In this document: in pieces, positions 33,386 through 42,250 of the stretch
How the letters are laid out: the number at the start of each line of letters is the position of its first letter
How positions within the stretch are numbered: the first letter of the stretch is position 1
Assembly (NCBI RefSeq): GCF_016741875.1
Contig: NZ_JAERRF010000002.1
Coordinates: forward strand, 62,001 to 126,000
Source of the DNA: Streptomyces coffeae
Lineage (GTDB): Bacteria; Actinomycetota; Actinomycetes; Streptomycetales; Streptomycetaceae
Reading direction: 5' to 3'
DNA: 64,000 nucleotides
The notes under the pieces: model-generated
Told to the model about the DNA's origin: nothing
The model's input: the letters and a program-made list of their open reading frames with translations, nothing else
Database searches by the model: none
Program-made: the position numbers and the translations under genes

Positions 33386-34846
33386 TCAGCTGTCGCCGGT
33401 GACCACGCGATGGCATGCCATCGGCGGGTCATGCCGCTCCGGCCAGTCGTCACCACCATCGGTGATCAGCCAGATCCATCGGTCGGGCCGCTCCGGGGTG
33501 ACCGCGGGGGCGTAGCCGTCGGTGACCATGATCACCGCATCGGCGCTTTCCTCGAACCGCCGTCCGTTGACCGCGAGCCGACCCTCGACGTAGTCCACGA
33601 CCGCCTGGAAGCTGGTGCCGCCTCCGCCGTGCACCCGCTCCCCGGGAGCGAAGGGCATCACCGTCCCGTCGAAGCTCAGCCAGTGGCTCTCCACCCCTTC
33701 GGTCCGGCCCACCAGCGAGGTGATCCAGTCGACCACCTCCTGGGGCATCGACCCCGAGGTGTCCAGGGCCACGACCACCACCTTGGTGCGCTCGGCACCG
33801 CGCCGGGACAGCATCGGGTCATGGCCGAGCGCCAGCAGCACCGCCCCCTGCTTCTTCGGATAGATCAGCCGCTCGCCCTCCCGCAGCTTGGAGGCCAGCA
33901 CATCGTGGAGCCAGCGCCGCCACCACTCCACCCGGCGGGTCCGCTGGGTCTCGCCGCGCAGTGCGCCGAGCCCCATCCGGCCCCACATCCGCTCCAGCCG
34001 CTTACCGCCGTCCGCGCTGCGGTCCGCAAGGGTCAACAGCTCCTCGCGGGCGAGCTCTTCACCGCGCAGCGCCCGGCGCATCAGCTCGGCCAGTGTCCGG
34101 TCCACCACCGAGGACACCGTCTCCGGGTCCATCGGCACCCCGTTCTGGCCGTCCCCGTCCCCGCCCGCGCCCATGTGGACGCACAGCACCGGTGGCACCG
34201 GGGGGTTGCGCATCCGCTTCAGCTCCCCGTAGATCGTCAGATCCGTCACGGTGAAGTCCTCGTAGGACAGCGGCTGAAGATTCTGCTCCCGCAGATCGGT
34301 CTGGTACATCCGGTGCACCTCGCGCGGATCGACACCCACCGGCTCCCGCCGGGTGCCCCCCTCGCCGTCCGGCACCGCGCGGGTCGGCAGCTCCGTGCGC
34401 CCCAGCCGGATGAGTGCCACATGGTTGATGGCCACTTCCGCCGCCAGATCGAAGACGGGATCGGCACGCAGCTCCTCCTCCACATACAGATGGCGGTGGA
34501 TCAGATGACGCGCCTCGTGGAACAGCACGAACCGCACCCCGCTCGCCCCGATGGCCACGAAGAACTCGGGGTTGTACAGCAGCAGACAGCTTCCGTCGCC
34601 GGTGGCCACCACCGCCGCGGTGTCCACCGCGGCCGTCGGGATCTGGTAGTGGCACTTGGCGAACAGCCATGAGGACACCACGCTGTCCTTGACCCCGAAG
34701 TCCAGCAGCGCCGCCTCCTTGAGCCTGCGCCCCTCTTCGGCCACCTCCGGATCGTCCACCTGACAGGCCAGCAGGGCCCGCCGGTCGGCCAGGTCCACGA
34801 CCGGGCGCACCGGGGCGTGCCGACTCCGTCCCGCCACCTGCGTCAC
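33386..34846 (-). CDS. DUF2201-type putative metallopeptidase with vWA domain (operon gene 2)
   Basis: A 486-residue protein. Its N-terminal half has an HExxH zinc-peptidase-like motif (LFHEARHLIHRH; H110, E111, H114). Its C-terminal half is a vWA-like domain with a complete MIDAS start (VVVVALDTSGSM; D362, S364, S366). This pairing is the DUF2201 architecture, usually encoded next to MoxR ATPases. Proteolytic activity is unproven for the family. The GTG start at 34846 overlaps the stop of the upstream solenoid gene (GTGA), so their translation is coupled. There is no signal peptide. Confidence 0.87.
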   Translation of the reverse strand: MTQVAGRSRHAPVRPVVDLADRRALLACQVDDPEVAEEGRRLKEAALLDFGVKDSVVSSWLFAKCHYQIPTAAVDTAAVVATGDGSCLLLYNPEFFVAIGASGVRFVLFHEARHLIHRHLYVEEELRADPVFDLAAEVAINHVALIRLGRTELPTRAVPDGEGGTRREPVGVDPREVHRMYQTDLREQNLQPLSYEDFTVTDLTIYGELKRMRNPPVPPVLCVHMGAGGDGDGQNGVPMDPETVSSVVDRTLAELMRRALRGEELAREELLTLADRSADGGKRLERMWGRMGLGALRGETQRTRRVEWWRRWLHDVLASKLREGERLIYPKKQGAVLLALGHDPMLSRRGAERTKVVVVALDTSGSMPQEVVDWITSLVGRTEGVESHWLSFDGTVMPFAPGERVHGGGGTSFQAVVDYVEGRLAVNGRRFEESADAVIMVTDGYAPAVTPERPDRWIWLITDGGDDWPERHDPPMACHRVVTGDS

Positions 34847-37431
34847 GCCTCGTCCTCCCGCCCCGCTCCGGCACCGACGGGGGCCAGGGCAGCCAGCCCC
34901 GCGGTCCGCAGCAACTCCGGTACGGTGCCGGTGAACTCCGGGAGCAGACGCAAGCCCAGCGTCCACGCCTCCGCGCTGCCGTCCAGATGCTGACGGATCA
35001 GAGCCTCGAGGTGCTCCCCGCCGCCGTCCTCCTCGCCCCGCTTCTCCGCCTCCCCTACGAGGGCCAGCACACAGTGGGCGGGCTTGGCGGTGTCCACCAC
35101 CTCGGCACGGGTGAGCAGTTTCCGCCGGATCGCCATCTCCACCCAGGACACCCCGTCGTCAGGTGTGGAGAGGGTGGCCTTCGCCAGCACCCGGGAGGGG
35201 TCCTCGCCCTCCACCAGCTTCCGGTAGGCGGTCTGCTCCGAGCGGGACATCCGTCCGACCGCCAGCCGCAACAGCTCCGGGCAGCCGTCGAGTTCGGCCA
35301 GTTCCGAGAGGTAGTAGCGGGGCAGCGGGGAGCGCAGATGCTCCGTGAGCAGGGTGTCCCAGTCCCAGTCGAACCCCTCGGCCAGCAGCCAGTCCAGCGT
35401 GCGGTCGATGGTCGGGTGGCGCAGCCGTCCGGCCAGCTGTTTGGCCGACCCGGCCTTCCGCGCCAGCTCCCGCAGCCGCTCCCGCGCACCGTCCCGGTCG
35501 GGGTCCGCCAGCAGCTCCGCGACCGTGGTGCGCACGGTGGGCTGGAACCAGTTCGGAAGCTGCTCCCCGAGCTGCTCCGGCCCCTGGCGCTCCCACAGTC
35601 CGAGCGCGAACCGCCACTGGAGATGCTGCGAGTTCAGCGCGACCTTGCCCAGGACGTGCCCGGTCATCCACGGGTCGCCACTGGCGGTCCAGGGCGCGAA
35701 CCACACCTTCTGGTCCCGGCGGGTGCTCCGCTCCAGGTCCGCGCGGAACGCCTCGTCGACCGGCAGCCGACCGGTCCGTCCCGGTGTGAACGGTTTACCG
35801 GTGACCAGCGCCAATCGCTGCTCCCAGGTCACCGCACGCTGATAGACCAGACCCGCGTTGACCGCCGGATCGTCCAGGGCCGCCAGCGCCGTCACCGCCT
35901 CCGCCGACAGATCGCGGCGGCGGGAGAGCAGCACCCGCTCCCGGTGTCCCGGGGCGGCCAGGGCCCGTGCCGGCCATCCGGTCCGCAACCGGCAGAGCAC
36001 CAGCAGGTCGTACGCGGTGCGGTCGTCCAGATGCGGCAGCAGTCGCCACTGGGTCGCGGTATCGGCGGTGTCGAGCAGCACCAGGAACGCCGCGCGGGCG
36101 CCCTTGGGGACCACCGCCTCGGTGAAGGCCGGTCGTTCGGCCGCCTCCGGCCACGCTCCGTCGGCGCCCTCTCCGCGCGCCGCCCTGGCCACGGCGTCGT
36201 CCAGCAGCTCGGCCACCGTGCCGCGGAACCGGGCCAGCCGCGCCCGTGCCACGCGCCAGGCGGCCACGTCGTCGCCCAGCTTCTCCGCCACCAGAGCGGT
36301 CAGCTTCCCGGTGAACTGGGCGGCCCGCTCGCGGCCTTCATGGGTGGCCGTCATGGGCTGGACCGAGGTCAGCGCCGCCATCGCCGGGCGCAGTGCCAGC
36401 AACTCATCGGCGGACACGGTCCGCCCGAGCCCCTCCCGCACCAGCGAAGGGAGCAGCTTCCGGGCCTCCTTGGCGGGCAGCGCGTCCAGCGCGGCGAGCG
36501 GCACCGGCCGCCCGAGCTCCGTCAGCAGCGTCGCGGCGTCGGGATGCCCCTCGCACAGCATCGGCAGCGCCTCGGCGGGACAGTCGGTTCTGGCGACCAG
36601 CGCGGCCACCACTCCCGGTGCCAGCGGCCGTGTGCGATGTGCGCGCACCAGACCCGACCAGTCCAGCTCGGCGCGCAGTCCCAGTGCTTCGGGCACGCCC
36701 TGCGGCGGGCCGCACACCTCGTCCAGCAGCCCTGCCGGTCCCTCGGCCGCTTCCACCGCGGTCCGAAGGGCTTCAACTCCCTCCGGACCGGCCACGGCCG
36801 CCCGGCCCAGCGCGATGTCCTCCTCGTCGTGTCCGCCGTCGGGCGCGCCCACGGCGTCCAGCAGCTCTGTGAGCCGGTCCGAACCAGCGTGGACGACGAG
36901 GGAGAGCATGCCCCGCAGCCGCTCGCCACGGGTCAGCTCACCGGCCTGCCACAGGGCGTCCAGGGCGTGCGCCACCACATCGGGGAACGGGGAGACCACC
37001 GCGGCCCGCAGGGCCAGCCGCCGGTGCTCGGCCGAGGAGCCCCATACCGTCAGCAGCCCGGCCGCCGGGCCCGGTTTGTCGAACCAGAGGCGGTCGGCGG
37101 GATCCGCCGCCGCCAGGACGGTACGCAGCTCGGCGAGGGTCCACGAGCCGTCGTGGAACGCCTTGGCCGCCACCAGCGGATGGCCGGACGCCGCGAGCCG
37201 CGCGCGCAGCGCCGCATCGGCCGCCGTCGCCTGCTTGTTCCCGGCCAGCCGCTCCAGCCACGGTCCGGCCTCCGCCAGCACCGCGTCCACCAGCGCCGAT
37301 GGGATCCACTCGGCCGTCCGCACCACCGGCTTCAGCAGATCGGGCGTCCGCTCGAGCAACTCCCGCAGATCCTCCGGACGGCCGCGGTCGAGCAGCGGCC
37401 CGAACGCGGGTCGGGGCGGCAATCCGGTCAT
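34843..37431 (-). CDS. Large alpha-solenoid protein A (MoxR-vWA operon, gene 1)
   Basis: An 862-residue, largely helical, Ala/Leu/Arg-rich protein without signal, membrane or catalytic motifs. LRV/HEAT-like units are visible (VVAALVARTDCPAEALPMLC, LSELAELDGCPELLRLAVGR). It is paralogous to the operon's last gene, with aligned blocks DPAVNAGLVYQRAVTWEQRL, SGDPWMTGHVLGKVAL and the C-terminal LLPEFTGTVPELLRTAG. It starts at ATG 37431 as first gene of the operon, and its stop overlaps the vWA gene's start. Two different solenoids bracketing one AAA-vWA pair suggests a defined complex in which they recruit substrates; this is inference. Confidence 0.75.
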   Translation of the reverse strand: MTGLPPRPAFGPLLDRGRPEDLRELLERTPDLLKPVVRTAEWIPSALVDAVLAEAGPWLERLAGNKQATAADAALRARLAASGHPLVAAKAFHDGSWTLAELRTVLAAADPADRLWFDKPGPAAGLLTVWGSSAEHRRLALRAAVVSPFPDVVAHALDALWQAGELTRGERLRGMLSLVVHAGSDRLTELLDAVGAPDGGHDEEDIALGRAAVAGPEGVEALRTAVEAAEGPAGLLDEVCGPPQGVPEALGLRAELDWSGLVRAHRTRPLAPGVVAALVARTDCPAEALPMLCEGHPDAATLLTELGRPVPLAALDALPAKEARKLLPSLVREGLGRTVSADELLALRPAMAALTSVQPMTATHEGRERAAQFTGKLTALVAEKLGDDVAAWRVARARLARFRGTVAELLDDAVARAARGEGADGAWPEAAERPAFTEAVVPKGARAAFLVLLDTADTATQWRLLPHLDDRTAYDLLVLCRLRTGWPARALAAPGHRERVLLSRRRDLSAEAVTALAALDDPAVNAGLVYQRAVTWEQRLALVTGKPFTPGRTGRLPVDEAFRADLERSTRRDQKVWFAPWTASGDPWMTGHVLGKVALNSQHLQWRFALGLWERQGPEQLGEQLPNWFQPTVRTTVAELLADPDRDGARERLRELARKAGSAKQLAGRLRHPTIDRTLDWLLAEGFDWDWDTLLTEHLRSPLPRYYLSELAELDGCPELLRLAVGRMSRSEQTAYRKLVEGEDPSRVLAKATLSTPDDGVSWVEMAIRRKLLTRAEVVDTAKPAHCVLALVGEAEKRGEEDGGGEHLEALIRQHLDGSAEAWTLGLRLLPEFTGTVPELLRTAGLAALAPVGAGAGREDEA

Positions 37432-37743
37432 CTGGCCTGGTCCTCTCGTGGGCGCTCACAGGGCGCGGGGAACCAGGACAGGGCCGACCGGCCGGGGAGC
37501 ATGACGCTCCCTCGGCAGGTGGCCTGTCGTCCCCCGCAACACCACACACGTTATCGGCGGGGTACGACACCGTGAGGTCCCCCTCCGGAACACCCGTGCG
37601 CGCGACGGGGATTGCGGTCAATCGTGTGCTTTGACGCGGGTGAGCGGTCCCCGTACGGTTTCTCCTCCCGCCGCGGTCGTTGGCGCGCTTGGCCAGGAGC
37701 AGAAGGTTCTCTCAGGGGGTTGCGCACTGCGATGCGTGCGTTC
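37432..37743. other. Upstream region of the MoxR-vWA operon
   Basis: A 312-bp stretch between the first solenoid gene and the stop of the ene-reductase gene; both are read leftwards, so this holds the former's promoter. I see no strong minus-strand -35/-10 pair. A plus-strand pair TTGACG (37631-37636), 17 bp, TACGGT (37654-37659) faces no gene and may be chance. No gene is convincing here. Confidence 0.45.
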
Positions 37744-38847
37744 TCATGAGGTGGCCGCCAGGGTCGGGTAGTCGAGGTAGCCGGTCTCCCCTCCCGTGTA
37801 CATCGCATACCGGTCCCGCACCGGATTGAGGGGTGCGTCGATGCGCAGCCGTTCGACCAGGTCGGGATTGGCCATGAACGCGCGGCCGAGCGCGATGAGA
37901 TCCGCTCCGGCGGCCAGCAGCCGTTCGCCCGCGTGACGGCCGCCGTCGGCGGGCAGCGGGCCCCGCCCCAGCGCCGGGTTGGCGATCAGAGCGCCCGGCC
38001 AGTCACGCCGGATGTCCCGGTAGAGCGGCTGGCCGGGATCGGCGAACACGATGTGCAGATAGGCCAGGCCGGTGCCGGCCAGCGCCCGGACCAGCGCCGG
38101 ATAGATCGCGTCGGTGTCGCCCTCCTCGATGCCGTTGACGGTGTTTCCGGGGGAGATGCGCACTCCGGTCCGTTCGGGGCCGATCGCGTCGGCGACGGCC
38201 CGGGCCACCTCGACGGTGAAGCGGATACGGCCGGACACCGGACCGCCGTAGCCGTCGGTGCGGTGGTTGGTGTTCTTGGCCAGGAACTGGTGCAGAAGAT
38301 GGCCGTTGGCCGAGTGCACCTCGACACCCTCGAACCCGGCGTCGATGGCATTGGTGGCCGCGGAGGCGAAGTCGGCCACGGTGGACCGGATGTCGGTGGC
38401 GGTCATCTCCCGTGGCAGAACGGCGGGTTGGCGTCCTTGCGGGGTGTGGATGGTCTCCGGGAGCGGGACGGGTGACGGAGCGACGGGCGTCAGGCCGTGG
38501 GTGTCGGGGTGGCCGACCCGTCCTCCGTGCTGCAACTGCAAGAACATCCGGCCACCGGCGGCACGGACCGCATCGGTCACCTGCCGCCATCCGGCCACCT
38601 GCGCGCCGGTGTGGATCCCGGGGATATGGGGATAGGTCTGCCCCACGGCGTTCGGCGTGGCGGCCTCGGCGATGATCAGCCCCGCCGAGGCGCGCTGTGC
38701 GTAGTACGTCGTCATCATGGGCTGCGGTACCCCGTCGGCTCCTGCCCGGTTACGGGTCAGTGGTGCCATCACCAGGCGGTTGGGCAGACGCAGGGGGCCG
38801 AGGCGGGAGGGGGCGAAAAGCGGGGACTCCACTGAGGCGTTCGTCAT
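37744..38847 (-). CDS. Old yellow enzyme family alkene reductase
   Basis: A 367-residue FMN-dependent ene-reductase (NemA/OYE class) that reduces activated C=C bonds with NAD(P)H. It begins SPLFAPSRLGPLRLPNRLVM, followed by MAPLTRNRAG, the flavin-site FLQLQHGGRVGHPDTHG, the substrate-binding His/Asn in EVHSANGHLLHQFL, and IALGRAFMANPDLVERL. ATG 38847 is adjacent to a MerR-type promoter shared with a divergent merR gene, so induction by electrophile or redox stress is likely. Such enzymes detoxify quinones, nitro compounds and enones. Confidence 0.9.
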   Translation of the reverse strand: MTNASVESPLFAPSRLGPLRLPNRLVMAPLTRNRAGADGVPQPMMTTYYAQRASAGLIIAEAATPNAVGQTYPHIPGIHTGAQVAGWRQVTDAVRAAGGRMFLQLQHGGRVGHPDTHGLTPVAPSPVPLPETIHTPQGRQPAVLPREMTATDIRSTVADFASAATNAIDAGFEGVEVHSANGHLLHQFLAKNTNHRTDGYGGPVSGRIRFTVEVARAVADAIGPERTGVRISPGNTVNGIEEGDTDAIYPALVRALAGTGLAYLHIVFADPGQPLYRDIRRDWPGALIANPALGRGPLPADGGRHAGERLLAAGADLIALGRAFMANPDLVERLRIDAPLNPVRDRYAMYTGGETGYLDYPTLAATS

Positions 38848-38853
38848 GCCGGT

Positions 38854-38885
38854 ACGGTAGAAGTTGACATCAGTGTCAGATTCAA
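38854..38885 (-). promoter_or_regulatory. MerR-type promoter of the ene-reductase gene
   Basis: Read on the minus strand: TTGAAT (38885-38880), a 20-bp spacer, then TACCGT (38859-38854). The spacer contains the dyad TGACA-CTGA-TGTCA. A long (19-20 bp) spacer with a central dyad is the hallmark of MerR-activated promoters, and a merR gene starts 29 bp away on the other strand. Confidence 0.65.
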
Positions 38886-38913
38886 GTCGTGAGTCGGCGT
38901 GCGAGGTGGGACG

Positions 38914-39303
38914 ATGCGCATCGGTGAACTGGCCCGGCGGAGCGGGGTGAGCGAACGTTCGCTGCGCTACTACGAACAACAGGGACTGCTGCGGGCGGAG
39001 CGCACCCCAGGCGGCCACCGCGCATACGGCGACTGGGCCGTCGACCGGGTCATCCGTATCCAGGAGCTGCTGGCCGCGGGGCTGAACAGCGCGAAGATCG
39101 CCCAGCTGCTGCCCTGTATGCGGGACGGGGACGGCGGCCCGTCCGAGATCGCCACCCAGCGGCTGGTCACCGAACTCATCGGGGAACGGGACCGCATCGA
39201 CCGCACGATCGGCGATCTCATCCGGTCACGCGATGTCCTGGACGAGGTGATCGCCACGGCGTCGGACTCCCCGGGTCCGGCGGACCGCGGAGGACATGCA
39301 TGA
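38914..39303 (+). CDS. MerR-family transcriptional regulator
   Basis: A 129-residue MerR protein with an N-terminal winged HTH (MRIGELARRSGVSERSLRYY ... GGHRAYGDWAVDRVIRIQ) and a long dimerisation helix (LVTELIGERDRIDRTIGDLI). There is no cysteine cluster typical of metal or SoxR sensors, so the signal is probably an organic ligand. ATG 38914 follows GAGGTGGG. It is divergent from the ene-reductase and overlaps the small downstream gene by 8 bp. Confidence 0.9.
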   Translation: MRIGELARRSGVSERSLRYYEQQGLLRAERTPGGHRAYGDWAVDRVIRIQELLAAGLNSAKIAQLLPCMRDGDGGPSEIATQRLVTELIGERDRIDRTIGDLIRSRDVLDEVIATASDSPGPADRGGHA

Positions 39304-39619
39304 TGGGACGGTGGAACACCTTCCCGTGGACGTGCGCGCCTCGCTCCGGTTCTTCGCCTTCTACCTCGCGAACGGCACCGTCGACGTCGACCTGCTCGAC
39401 GGTATCGACTACCGGTCGGCCCTCTTCCAGTACGGTTCCGCTCTGGAGCAGGTGTTCGCGATCTACGGCAACGTACTGCGGCTCGACGAGAACGGGCAGG
39501 TGCTGAACGACGGAGAGGCGCAGTACCGTGCCGCCCAGTGGATCCGCGCCCACTGCGACCCGGGCTACCGGGTCGAGCCGCCGTTTCAGCCGTGGGAGAC
39601 CGAACTCCACGGCCCCTGA
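39296..39619 (+). CDS. Small protein of unknown function downstream of merR
   Basis: A 107-residue acidic, aromatic-rich protein (LRFFAFYLANGTVDVDLLDG, FAIYGNVLRLDENGQVLN) that I do not recognise with certainty. ATG 39296 overlaps the merR stop, with GGAGG only 1-2 nt before it; GTG 39311 is an alternative. Coupling to merR suggests cotranscription. There is no signal peptide or membrane segment. Confidence 0.6.
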   Translation: MHDGTVEHLPVDVRASLRFFAFYLANGTVDVDLLDGIDYRSALFQYGSALEQVFAIYGNVLRLDENGQVLNDGEAQYRAAQWIRAHCDPGYRVEPPFQPWETELHGP

Positions 39620-39658
39620 CGGCGTCACGGGCCGGGTCGCAGCCTTCGGCAATACGCT

Positions 39659-40651
39659 TCAGTCCGCCACCGTCACCTCCCGCCGCTCCCAGGCGACCTG
39701 GGCGAGATCGGCCATGACGGAGAGGATGTCCGGACTGTCCGCCGCACCGTCGAGGTGGCGGTATTCGGTGGCCACCGTGATGACCATCCGTTCGGGCAGC
39801 CCCAGCCGCGGAAAGGTGTTCTCGGCGATGAGTGTGCGGGCCGCGTCCAGGGCGGGGACTCCGGCCGTATGCAGCTGATGGGCGCGATCACGGAGGTGCT
39901 CGAGATAGCGGATATGGCCGCGGACGCCCTCCGGGTCGAGCACCGGACCGTGGCCGGGGACGATGATCTCCGCCCCGGTGGCCAGCACCCGTTCACAGGC
40001 GGCGATCACCTGGCTGAGCGGGCCGGCCCAGTGCACCGCGTGGTCGCCGGGGTCATCCGGACCGGAGGCGAAGATGACATCGCCGGTGAACGCCACGCGC
40101 TGCTGTGGCAGATAGGCGATCAGATCGCCGGTGGTGTGGGCGGAGGGCAGTGCGTACAGCTGGACCGGCACCTGCCCGATACGCAGATCGAGTTCACCGG
40201 TGAACGTCAGCGTGGGCTCGACCACATCGGTGGCGGACCAGTCGAACCGTCCGAAGTGGCGCTGGAGGTACCAGCCGAGCGGTGTCGCCGGATCGCTGCC
40301 GTGCACCAGGGCGTGCAACTGCCGTGGCTCCGGCTCCCAGGCGATATGGCCGAGCGCCTCACGGGTGGCCACGACCTCCGGATCCGGCAGCACCTCCGCG
40401 CCCCACAGGTGGTCACCGTTGGCATGGGTGACGATCACCCGGTCGATACGGCCGCCGTCGGGCAGCAGGGTCCGGCTGAGCTCCAGGAAGTCCAGGGCCA
40501 TCCGGCGGTCGTAGGGGGTGTCCACCCAGGCGGCGGTGCCGTCGGGGGAGACGATCAGACCGCAGTTGGCCAGCCCCCATCCGGTGCTCGGTGTGGGGGA
40601 CCACAGGTGGACTCCGTCGGCGAGGGCGATGAGCGGCGACTGCGAGAGCAT
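39659..40651 (-). CDS. Metallo-beta-lactamase-fold hydrolase
   Basis: A 330-residue MBL-fold protein. The metal motif is VIVTHANGDHLWGAEVL, where asparagine replaces the second histidine of HxHxDH. Further ligand candidates are SAHTTGDLIAYLP, VAFTGDVIFASG and IIVPGHGPVLD. The replaced histidine may change metal content or substrate (lactonase, thioesterase and arylsulfatase-like enzymes share the fold). ATG 40651 (MLSQSPLIALADGVHLW) is chosen on coding character; an ATG 14 codons upstream is possible. It lies 99 bp after gltD in the same direction. Confidence 0.8.
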   Translation of the reverse strand: MLSQSPLIALADGVHLWSPTPSTGWGLANCGLIVSPDGTAAWVDTPYDRRMALDFLELSRTLLPDGGRIDRVIVTHANGDHLWGAEVLPDPEVVATREALGHIAWEPEPRQLHALVHGSDPATPLGWYLQRHFGRFDWSATDVVEPTLTFTGELDLRIGQVPVQLYALPSAHTTGDLIAYLPQQRVAFTGDVIFASGPDDPGDHAVHWAGPLSQVIAACERVLATGAEIIVPGHGPVLDPEGVRGHIRYLEHLRDRAHQLHTAGVPALDAARTLIAENTFPRLGLPERMVITVATEYRHLDGAADSPDILSVMADLAQVAWERREVTVAD

Positions 40652-40750
40652 GGACGCCAGTATTCCGGGTGCCGCGCCGGACGACGGACACATCGCGCCA
40701 TCCCGCCATCGCGTCATCGCTCCATCGGGATGGTCATGCCGTCGCGGCCG

Positions 40751-42250
40751 TCATGCCGTGAGGGGCCGGTCGGCCGGTTCGACCGGCGCCGGGAGGGTCG
40801 TGGACCCCGTCAGATAGCGGTCCACGGCCGCCGCGGCCGACCGGCCCTCGGCGATCGCCCAGACGACCAGCGACTGGCCACGGCCCGCGTCCCCGGCCAC
40901 GAAGACCCCGTCCGCCCCGGCACCGAAGTCCGCATCGCGGGCGATGTTCCCCCGGGCGTCGACCTCCAGCCCGAGCTGATCGAAGAGGCCGTCCCGCTCC
41001 GGACCGCGGAACCCCAGCGCGAGCAGCACCAGATCGGCGCGGAGCACCCGCTCGCCACCCGGCTCCGGCCGCCCCTCGCACTCCGCCCCGACCAGCCGTA
41101 GCGCCCGGACGCTGCCGTGCGGCCGCGCCGCGTTCGGCGCGGTGCCCTCGAAGCGGACGGTGGTGGCCGAGAACACCCGGGCGTCCACGTCCGCCTCCGG
41201 GGCGGCCGCCAGCTCTTCCGCCTCCTCATGCGCCGCGGACAACCGGTAGATCTTGGGGTAGGTGGGCCAGGGCTCGCCCTCGTCCCGCTCCTCGCCCGGC
41301 CGGGGGTGGATGTCCAGCTGGGTCACCGAGGCGGCGCCCTGCCGCAGTACGGTGCCCAGACAGTCGGCGCCGGTGTCCCCGCCGCCGACGATCACGACAT
41401 GCTTGCCCTCGGCGGTGATCGGCGGCCGGAGGTAGTCGCCCTCCTGGACCCGATTGGCCATCGGCAGGAACTCCATCGCCTGATGAATCCCGGCCAGCTC
41501 CCGACCGGGCACCGGCAGCTCCCGCCAGGCCCGCGCGCCCACCGCGATCACCAGCGCGTCGTAACGGGACCTGAGTTCGGCGGCGTCCACATCGGTACCC
41601 ACGCCCACCCCGGTACGGAACTTGGTGCCCTCGGCGCACATCTGCGCCAGCCGCCGGTCCAGGTGGTGCTTCTCCATCTTGAACGCGGGGATGCCGTAGC
41701 GCAGCAGACCGCCCGCCCGGTCATCCCGCTCGTACACCGCCACGGTGTGGCCCGCCCGCGTCAGCTGCTGGGCCGCGGCAAGTCCCGCGGGGCCCGAGCC
41801 GATCACGGCGACGGTCCGGCCGGTCAGCCGCTCCGGGGGCCGGTGCGGGACGCGGCCGCTCTCCCACGCCCGGTCGGCGATGGCGACCTCGACGTTCTTG
41901 ATGGTGACCGCGGGCTGGTTGATGGCGAGCACACACGCGCTCTCGCACGGGGCCGGGCACAGCCGCCCGGTGAACTCCGGGAAGTTGTTGGTGGCGTGCA
42001 GCCGCTCGATCGCCCGCAGCCAGTCGCCCCGCGAGACCAGGTCGTTCCACTCGGGTATGAGATTGCCCAGCGGACAGCCCTGGTGGCAGAACGGGACACC
42101 GCAGTCCATACAGCGATCCGCCTGGGCGCTGATGATCGGCAGCAGTCCGCCGGGCTCGTAGACCTCGTCCCAGTCCCGCACCCGCTCGGGCACGGGGCGG
42201 CGCGGCGGAAGGCGGCGCGGTGTGGTGAGAAAACCCTTCGGGTCGGCCAT
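40751..42250 (-). CDS. gltD: Glutamate synthase small-subunit (GltD) family protein
   Basis: A 499-residue protein with an N-terminal [4Fe-4S] cysteine cluster (CMDCGVPFCHQGCPLGN; Cys47, 50, 55, 59), a second cysteine group (LCPAPCESACV), an FAD fold (VAVIGSGPAGLAAAQQLTRA) and an NADPH fold (VVIVGGGDTGADCLGTVLRQ). In the classical enzyme it feeds electrons to GltB for glutamate synthesis. No gltB lies in the window, so this may be a second copy or serve another partner. ATG 42250 follows GGAGG at 6 nt. Confidence 0.88.
   Translation of the reverse strand: MADPKGFLTTPRRLPPRRPVPERVRDWDEVYEPGGLLPIISAQADRCMDCGVPFCHQGCPLGNLIPEWNDLVSRGDWLRAIERLHATNNFPEFTGRLCPAPCESACVLAINQPAVTIKNVEVAIADRAWESGRVPHRPPERLTGRTVAVIGSGPAGLAAAQQLTRAGHTVAVYERDDRAGGLLRYGIPAFKMEKHHLDRRLAQMCAEGTKFRTGVGVGTDVDAAELRSRYDALVIAVGARAWRELPVPGRELAGIHQAMEFLPMANRVQEGDYLRPPITAEGKHVVIVGGGDTGADCLGTVLRQGAASVTQLDIHPRPGEERDEGEPWPTYPKIYRLSAAHEEAEELAAAPEADVDARVFSATTVRFEGTAPNAARPHGSVRALRLVGAECEGRPEPGGERVLRADLVLLALGFRGPERDGLFDQLGLEVDARGNIARDADFGAGADGVFVAGDAGRGQSLVVWAIAEGRSAAAAVDRYLTGSTTLPAPVEPADRPLTA

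Noticed and set aside
34987..37575. An 862-codon plus-strand frame opposite solenoid gene A
   Set aside because: Composition is Gln/Arg/Gly-rich without motifs, while the minus-strand frame has paralogous blocks and operon coupling.
37631..37659. Plus-strand promoter TTGACG-17-TACGGT
   Set aside because: It points into the 3-prime end of a minus-strand gene with no plus-strand gene to serve; chance match likely.
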